DNA from: Oscheius onirici
Taxonomy: Eukaryota > Nematoda > Chromadorea > Rhabditida > Rhabditidae
Reading direction: 5' to 3'
DNA length: 64,000 nucleotides
NCBI GenBank assembly: GCA_932521025.1
Contig: OW051472.1
Coordinates: 2,480,001 to 2,544,000, forward strand
Shown: positions 59,101 to 64,000 of the stretch, one piece after another
How positions within the stretch are numbered: the stretch's first letter is position 1
Layout: each line of letters begins with the position of its first letter
Program-made: the position numbers and the translations under genes
The notes under the pieces: model-generated
Database searches by the model: none
Seen by the model: only the letters and a program-made list of their open reading frames with translations
Told to the model about the DNA's origin: nothing

Positions 59101-60125
59101 CGGAGCCCTAGTTATGATTTCCTTTTCGCTCCTCCTTTCTTACTTTCCTCCAGTTACTCTCCCTGACCCTCCAAAGAAACTACCGAAATTGTATTCGAAC
59201 CCGCTCCCTCCCAAGCCTAATTTCAAAATGTAGGACCTGAAAGGGTCGCCCGGCTCTATCTTTAGTGAGTCTCAGTCCTACTGTCCTTCCCATCTCCCCT
59301 TGTCATTCTGTTCCAGTCGACGTTCCAGACTTGCTTTAGAATTAGAGCTTCAGACACACACACAGACAAACACACACAGGCTTGGGAGCAATTTAAAATA
59401 GATCGAGAAAAGGGTCTGGACACTCGCTTTAAAGTCAAAGTGAAATTGTTGCTTTTTTCCACGTTTGTTAGTTCTTTGTTTGAATAAATGGCCTCATAAA
59501 TGAATGTAAAACGCGTAAAGCAACAGTATTCAACGAAATTGGGCGATTTGAAGCCATTTTGGTCATATTTTAACCAAACTCTCGATATAGGAGAATTCAC
59601 CAAATAAGAGACTTTTTTCGTGCAAAAGTCGAGTCTCCTATATCGAGAGTTGACTGTACTACTATAAAACAACTATAAAACGCGAAATATTAGTTACAGC
59701 CCGTTAGAATCGATGTTTTACTTGAATCGACTCGACTCGGATCGTCGAGTCAGTCCGATTCGAGTCCGACTCGGAATCGAGTCGAGTCGCCCAAGCATAG
59801 TACGCTCGGACCGGTCCGGTCCAATTTTTGAATGGCGGTGGGCGGATTTTGCTGTCAATATAGTAGGTTTTTCTAAAATAAAACCCAAACGAACCATCTG
59901 GTAGTGTACCACATTTCGGGTAGTGGAACTGCTCCCTCACATGTTTCAGGGCATCAGCGTCCGACATGTACTCGGCCAGTGCAGGATCCGTGAGGTCAGA
60001 GATTCCCGAAGTCTAAAGCTTGCAGTTTTGGATGAAGTTGAACAAAATGCTACCTCCGACATCTTTTGAAGAAACTCTTGGACCTTTCCTTGAGTGTATT
60101 CTGTTGGTTGCGGAAGCTCGGTCAT
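50151..60125 (-). CDS. KYNU: Kynureninase, 12 exons, PLP enzyme
   Basis: Exons: 60125-60054, 60012-59895, 58035-57915, 57874-57730, 56817-56611, 56572-56486, 55528-55380, 55340-55264, 54131-54046, 52746-52640, 52550-52424, 50276-50151. All joins keep frame; the product has 473 residues (about 465 is usual) and ends in TAA. The cytosolic enzyme cleaves kynurenine and 3-hydroxykynurenine to (3-hydroxy)anthranilate and alanine in tryptophan breakdown. Family marks in order are [50 protein letters not shown] with the PLP-ring Asp257, and [14 protein letters not shown] with Lys283 as the expected PLP Schiff-base lysine. [19 protein letters not shown] and [10 protein letters not shown] follow. The start [10 protein letters not shown] is chosen because a TTTTCCAG acceptor lies 19 bases upstream. 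Intron 7 is only 39 bases, a multiple of three, and has no stop; retaining it would insert 13 residues. Longer introns hold SINEs and MITEs. Confidence 0.97.
50664..50925 (+). repeat. tRNA-derived SINE, family 1, copy A
   Basis: The tRNA-like head has the A-box TTGGCGCAGTGG and B-box-like AATTCGATCCC. A 7-bp outer stem GAGGCGG/CCGCCTC can form. The body CCCAACCAAGACTTC...GGTAAATTGGTAGTAGC matches 61988-62268. It lies in the last kynureninase intron, opposite to the gene strand. Body and copy number argue against a working tRNA. Confidence 0.8.
53415..53850 (-). repeat. SINE-like repeat, family 3, with minisatellite body
   Basis: On the minus strand the order is: leader (CAATGGTGTCTGTGGTGG, TTTATTTGTTTG), tRNA-like block with B-box GGGTTCGACTCC, linker, then about four tandem units of 29-30 bases (TTTCCCCAGTCAACCGATCT on the plus strand, 53467-53590), and finally the GCTTCGCCGCCTGTCGGCGGC hairpin end. 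It lies in kynureninase intron 9. Confidence 0.75.
54697..55103. mobile_element. Non-autonomous hAT-like MITE with GAGCCGGCTC words and 8-bp TSD
   Basis: The direct repeat CTGGCCAT flanks it exactly (54689-54696 and 55104-55111). The ends TATACTTGGGC are a perfect inverted repeat. Both subterminal zones are runs of CGAGCCGGCTCG palindromes and variants; the middle is AT-rich and non-coding. It lies in kynureninase intron 8. Confidence 0.9.
55626..56942. promoter_or_regulatory. Cluster of Ruby-like motifs in kynureninase introns
   Basis: TGTTTCAC occurs on the plus strand at 55626, 55787, 55947 and 56103, and on the minus strand at 56942-56935. Four plus copies in 480 bases of one intron are spaced about 160 bases apart. 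Examples with a second box are TGTTTCACAATTTTCGTATA and TGTTTCACACTTTCGATATG. Confidence 0.45.
57055..57288. mobile_element. Partial MITE relic with CGAGT and GCGGATATCC words
   Basis: The right end reads CAGGGATGAGCGGATATCC on the minus strand, matching the hAT-like terminal grammar. Inside are GAGTCGAGTCGAGTCGAG and GCGATTGCGATT repeats. No matching left end or duplication was found. It seems to mix two word families, so it may be a nested or chimeric relic. Confidence 0.5.
58690..58725. repeat. Homopolymer run C(12)T(9)
   Basis: A run of about a dozen C followed by nine T. It is simple sequence with no other content, and its length may be unreliable in assemblies. Confidence 0.8.
58778..58834. 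repeat. 57-nt near-perfect hairpin (miRNA-sized)
   Basis: The arms GCGATGTTCAGCAAAGTTG and CAACTTTGCAGAACATCGC pair with one A-A mismatch around a 13-base loop. Part of the 3' arm and its downstream sequence recur at 24352-24400, so it may belong to the dispersed repeat rather than be a miRNA gene. Confidence 0.6.
59085..59400 (+). repeat. Dispersed repeat shared with 24600-24935
   Basis: The CTCCCTCCCAAGCCTAATTT, TTTAGTGAGTCTCAGTCCTA and CTTGGGAGCAATTTA words occur in the same order as at 24600-24935. A CACACACAGACAAACACAC microsatellite lies near 59355. It is in kynureninase intron 2. Confidence 0.65.
59715..59850. mobile_element. Truncated MITE with CGACTC words and a GGACCGGTCC block
   Basis: TCGACTCGACTCGG and GAATCGAGTCGAGTC lead to GCCCAAGCATA, which on the other strand is the hAT-like terminus TATGCTTGGGC. 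GCTCGGACCGGTCCGGTCC and AATGGCGGTGGGCGGA follow directly and also appear at 43350-43400. No left end was found. Confidence 0.5.
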
Positions 60126-60152
60126 TTTTGGAGGGTAAAATTTACTGGAAAA
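60126..60152 (-). promoter_or_regulatory. Probable trans-splice acceptor and 19-base 5' UTR of kynureninase
   Basis: The minus strand reads GAGTTTTCCAG then 19 bases to the ATG at 60125. This is the same layout as for ATP-citrate lyase. A distant 5' UTR exon is the alternative. Confidence 0.5.
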
Positions 60153-61985
60153 CTCTTGTTTGTATAGGAAAAATGGTCAAGAAGGGCAAAAAATGGAAGT
60201 TCCAGGATTCTGAAATGTTTCAAGATTAGTACTAGGGAAAAGATATGCTTGTTCAAGCAATAGATTGTCGTTATTACACGAAAAATGATTGTCGATAAAA
60301 CTTCTCGAAAAAAATTCGGAGACCTTCGGAATTTTTTTGGCACTCTTCTAAACCAACAAATGAACACTTTTGCTTGTTTTGGTAACCAAGGTTTCGAAAA
60401 CGTTTTACAGTGGCTATAAGAGTAGAGAAAAGTGTTTGGCATCGTTGGTTGACGCGTGTTCTATAGCTATCATAAGTGCAAAGCCAATCAGTTTGACTCT
60501 GTCAGGTTGGTGTTTGTTTACCTACAAATATTTTTGGTCTATTCGAAATTGTTTCACAGGTGGCGTATGAAACATAGGTAGACAGTTACTATGGTAGACA
60601 GTGCTAGTGTTTTCTTCGACTCACAAAAATTGTGTTTACCATTTTGAAAATAAAGATGTTTGCGGCTATGGCGCTTCTTTATGAAAGTGTGGTCAATCCC
60701 TGGTGAGCTAAAACAAAAAAAAGGAGGAAAAATTTGGCGTTTTCGCTGTTCTTTACTCAAAAGTAGGACGTCGATTTTCATTCAACTGTTTTTGTTTCAC
60801 TGTCATGGCAAAGCGTGAGTGTCAAGAAACAGTACTAGTGAGACCATTCTTAAAAAGTTAAAGTTGAACAAAGTTCAAAGGTTCGCGGAAGCTGCACGAA
60901 AAGTCGGGCGACATTTGTTCCATCTCTTGGCTCGTAAGTTTTCGGCGACGAGGCGCGGAGACAACAAAAACAGCTCTTTCTCTCGGGCTTTGTTTTCGAG
61001 CAGGATGGGCGAAAAAGTAGCGGGAGAATGTCATCATCACGTTCAATGATAAGGATTTCTCTGACCAGAAAAGGGGGCGGGGAGAGAGATAACAATAAAG
61101 ACCATTGGGAGACAATTAGGGAGTAAACAATAGCTTTATGCGTTTTATTGATGCCGTGAAGTTGTAAAAATTCGGTTGCTTATGAGAAATATAATGCTTA
61201 GAAAATTTACTAAGCTGGAAAGGGTAGAAGGAAGAACTTGCGGAAAATCAGCAAAGCAATGAACAAACAATGACTATCTTGTCGTATCGACTGTAATCCG
61301 AAAACAAGGTCCGAACACAGCCTAATCAACCAAAAAACCATTTTCTTTGAAAAGGAATAAACTAAGAATAAGCCAAGATATTTTCTGCGTCCGTTACAGG
61401 TTATTACAGGCTTATGATGCTGTGAAAAGGATATCAATGAAGGTCAGAACTGTACTCGAGTATTTTGTCAGTCATATATGTTCAAAGTGAAACGAAAACG
61501 AGCTTTTCAAAAGCTATTACTTCTGTTGGAATCGGAATAATGAAGCTGTGCAGTTTTGCAGAACGCGAATGTACATTTTGTTCCCCCAAGTTTGCCTATG
61601 AAATTCTATCCGAGAGGAAAACTCGGAGAAAAAAAAGTTTTTTTGTTTTGTCTGCGAGTCTTATAGCAATTGAACTTATTGTTTTTGTTTATATCCGAAG
61701 TTTCTTCGTCGTAAGAACAGCGTAAAGAACCTGGAGGACAACCAAATCAAATCGGAGACTGTGCCTTGGAAACATGTTTTTTTTGCTAAAAGTGCCCGTG
61801 GAGTGAAAACTTTGACTGTGTTTCTATTCCAAAACTTTTAGATTTTGGCAATTTTGCTGCTTCATGGCAGACTAATAGTTGCATGCGAACCATTTGTCTA
61901 ATGTTTTGAACTTTCGAGAACTGAAAAAGTACTGTCCAATTCCAAAACAGAAAAAATATAATTCAAGAGAATATTATACCAGCAA
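60153..61985. other. Upstream region of kynureninase with no supported gene
   Basis: A GC-richer island at about 60880-61110 contains TTCTCTCGGGC, GCAGGATGGGCGAAAAAGTA and GGGGGCGGGGAGAGAG. It could hold the kynureninase promoter. Ruby-like octamers occur at 60550 and 60793 (plus). No exon was recognised. Confidence 0.4.
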
Positions 61986-61987
61986 AA

Positions 61988-62268
61988 GTCGCGAGATGGC
62001 GCAGTGGTAGGAGGCGCCAGCGTCAATCTAAAGGTCCCAAGTTCAAACCCGCTTCTGCCCAACCAAGGCATCCATCCTCCCGCGGTCGGTAAATTGGTAT
62101 TAGCATGCTACGAAGATAAAGCGTTCTTGGAGTCAGATTTGGCACCTGTCCAGATTATAGAACGTAAGCCTGATTTCTCTGTCCCCTCAGATTAGACCCG
62201 CACGCAATTGAGCTTGCTCTGGCGTTGATTACGGGGTAAACTTTCTTTTATCTTTATCTTTATTATAG
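61988..62268 (+). repeat. tRNA-derived SINE, family 1, copy B
   Basis: GATGGCGCAGTGGTAGG (A-box region) and AGTTCAAACCC (B-box region) are followed by the same body as copy A (CAACCAAGGC, GGTAAATTGGTATTAGCATG) and a TTTATCTTTATCTTTAT tail. The simple tail and shared body mark it as a SINE. Confidence 0.8.
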
Positions 62269-62662
62269 CAGCGCGAAATTATAAGAAGGCTGTTTTTCAC
62301 AGCATTTTCGTTGAAAAAAAAAAGGAGTACGAAGAAGGAAAAGGTTTCACTGACAGCGGGAAAATGTTTCGTTGAAATGTTTCAGGACAGATGGAACCGG
62401 GGAATCTGTTTTTTTGTGAAGTCGGGTTAGAAAAAATACTATTAGCCCAATACAGAAAAAGCTGTATGAGCGAATGGTAGATGAGACAAAAGACAAAGAC
62501 CAATTCTGGGAATGTGCCTCGTCGACACGTTCTCTCGGACAGTGCGTCTGCTGTAAAGCGTCCAATGATTTATGACGGCTGACCAATTATCGACTGTGAG
62601 AACAGTTTTTGCAAGACAGTTCGGAATTTGGATTATTCGTTTTTCACATATTACTTTTGAAC

Positions 62663-63309
62663 GGGGGCGTAACTTTCTGCCCGCAAAACCCGCGGACAGA
62701 AAGTACGCTCTGCGGGCAGAAAGTACGCTTGCGGGCAGAAAGTAGGGCGGGGGACTTTACGCACCGTTTTGGATGGGTGCGTAAAGTCCTCCCCCCAAAA
62801 TTTGAGCGGTGCGTAAAGTCCTCCCCTTATTTTTGATTGGGCTTACTGTTACCCCCCTTTTTGTAATTTTATTCGTTTAAATCAACTGTTTTTATTCGTT
62901 TTGCTTATGGGAAAAAAAATTTTGAACGGGCGCGGTATCATTCCTCGGAACAATCGCTTCTTTTCGTTTTCTGGGAGGAACAATCGCCGTTTGGCGCGGA
63001 ACAAGCATCCAAATGTGAATGAATATGCAAATTTAACTAGGAAGGAAAGTTATGACATCGTCAGCCCAACTGAGGATGCACAGCGAGAGTGATTAACCCT
63101 TTTTTAAGGCTTAGGCTATCACTAAAAGCATACTGCTTGCCAGGAAGTTTATGACATCTCAAAACCAACTGAAAACCCACAGCGAGAGTTATAACCCCCT
63201 GTTAAATGCTTAGGCTATCACTAAAAGCATACTGATCTTTTTTTACCCTATCTATTGTTTCCAGTGCATTGGCGTACTTTCTGCCCGCGGGCAGAAAGTT
63301 ACGCGTCCC
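62663..63309. mobile_element. 647-bp hAT-like element with CTTTCTGCCCGC words and 8-bp TSD
   Basis: The direct repeat TTTTGAAC flanks it exactly (62655-62662 and 63310-63317). The ends GGGGGCGTAACTTTCTGCCC and, on the minus strand, GGGACGCGTAACTTTCTGCCC are inverted repeats. The left part has several GCGGGCAGAAAGTACGC and GTGCGTAAAGTCCTCCCC units. The right part has two tandem units of about 95 bases with CTTAGGCTATCACTAAAAGC. It has no ORF of note. Confidence 0.85.
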
Positions 63310-63374
63310 TTTTGAACTAGAGATCAAGACGAAAGAAAACACGTCTTTGACTAGCCTCTAAAATGTAGAGAGAT

Positions 63375-64000
63375 CTTTCTTGACTGAAGTGCAAACGGAG
63401 TCAGTCCGTCTGTCTGTGTGTTGTGGTGGCCGCACAGTTGTCGAGACTAGCGTAATATGTCTAGTTTTGTCATGTTAATCTTTTATCGAACGATAGTGTT
63501 TTAGGGGGATTTACAGTTAGAATGTAGAACAATCAAGAGAGGCTCACTAATGCCCTGCCCCCAAAATACGGAGGCGGCGCAAGCTGTTTCTCTTTTGTTA
63601 AAACGAACGCTTGGAACTTTAGTGAACTTACCAGCTGTCGTCGCCCAGTTTCCTGGCTTCCAATTATGACTAGAGTAGAAAGAACCTTGTCGGTTTCAAC
63701 TTTGGTGAATGTACCAGTGGTCTAACGGCGGCTGGTACATTGCGGCGCTCAGAATTGCGAAATAAATTCTGTTCAAGTTTTAGATTCCCATCCAAATAGA
63801 CTAATTCTTTAACAAAATTTAACTTCTCATGACTACCTCGTTCTTACTTCAAGTTCAAAACTAATTATCTTATCTTGGCAATTTCTGACTTGTCGCGACC
63901 ATTTGAGGTCCCGGACAAACAAACAAACACACAGAGTCCACGACAGACACCATTGCGCTTTAGTAGAGAGATATAGAGGTCTTTTTCAAGAACTACCACT
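63375..64000. repeat. Repeat-rich right edge with inverted copies of left-side families
   Basis: 63375-63520 is the inverse of the 14820-14995 repeat (GTTGTCGAGACTAGCGTAAT). 63890-63970 repeats the family 3 leader (GAGGTCCCGGACAAACAAAC, GACACCATTGCGCTTTAGTA). Between them, an exon-like stretch on the minus strand near 63630-63665 has a GTAAGT donor but no recognisable protein. Confidence 0.5.

Noticed and set aside
63630-63670. Exon-like stretch on the minus strand with TCTAG acceptor and GTAAGT donor
   Set aside because: Only about a dozen codons and no partner exon in the window; kept only as a note.

Overview
The window is eukaryotic nuclear DNA, very probably from a nematode. Three things support this. 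Nearly every intron I could define ends in TTTTCAG/TTTCAG or a close variant. Two genes have a splice acceptor 5-19 bases before the start codon with no visible upstream exon, as expected for spliced-leader addition. One small secreted protein has paired cysteine modules resembling the nematode CC domain. Intron sizes fall into two classes: 36-46 nt, and several hundred to 3,100 nt. The sequence is AT-rich, and exons are clearly richer in GC than introns.

Two large metabolic genes dominate, both on the minus strand. ATP-citrate lyase (28291 down to about 8243) was rebuilt as 21 exons and about 1,108 residues, close to the full length of the family. Kynureninase (60125 down to 50151) was rebuilt as 12 exons and 473 residues. 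Smaller genes are a two-exon single-pass membrane protein (1501 down to 55, minus), a TATA-driven 100-residue secreted cysteine-rich protein (4884-5229, plus), a four-exon gene for a 97-residue protein starting MGCC (44292-48446, plus; probably lipid-anchored), and the spliced C-terminal end of a Mutator-like transposase (48808-49299, plus). The 16 kb between ATP-citrate lyase and the MGCC gene holds no gene I can support. It contains transposon remnants and several GC-richer islands that could be regulatory.

Introns and intergenic DNA hold two systems of interest. First, the octamer TGTTTC[A/G]C recurs on both strands (38 sites found by eye), often followed 7-14 bases later by a TAYA-type word. 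It lies in introns and intergenic DNA and not in the exons I defined. It matches the core of the nematode 21U/piRNA promoter (Ruby motif), so the introns of these housekeeping genes may be a dispersed piRNA source. Second, there is a group of short non-autonomous hAT-like elements. Six of them have exact 8-bp target duplications. Several share a terminus related to CAGRGATGGGCGG, but each is filled with its own repeated word (GGATATCC, GAGCCGGCTC, GGCCCGG, GCGGAAA).

Also present are three families of tRNA-like/SINE repeats, mariner-like and TTAA-ended foldback elements, a 29-bp minisatellite carried inside one SINE-like family, and inverted copies of the same repeats near both ends of the window. 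Exon joins were checked by reading frame and by agreement with the known families; no alignment or search was run.
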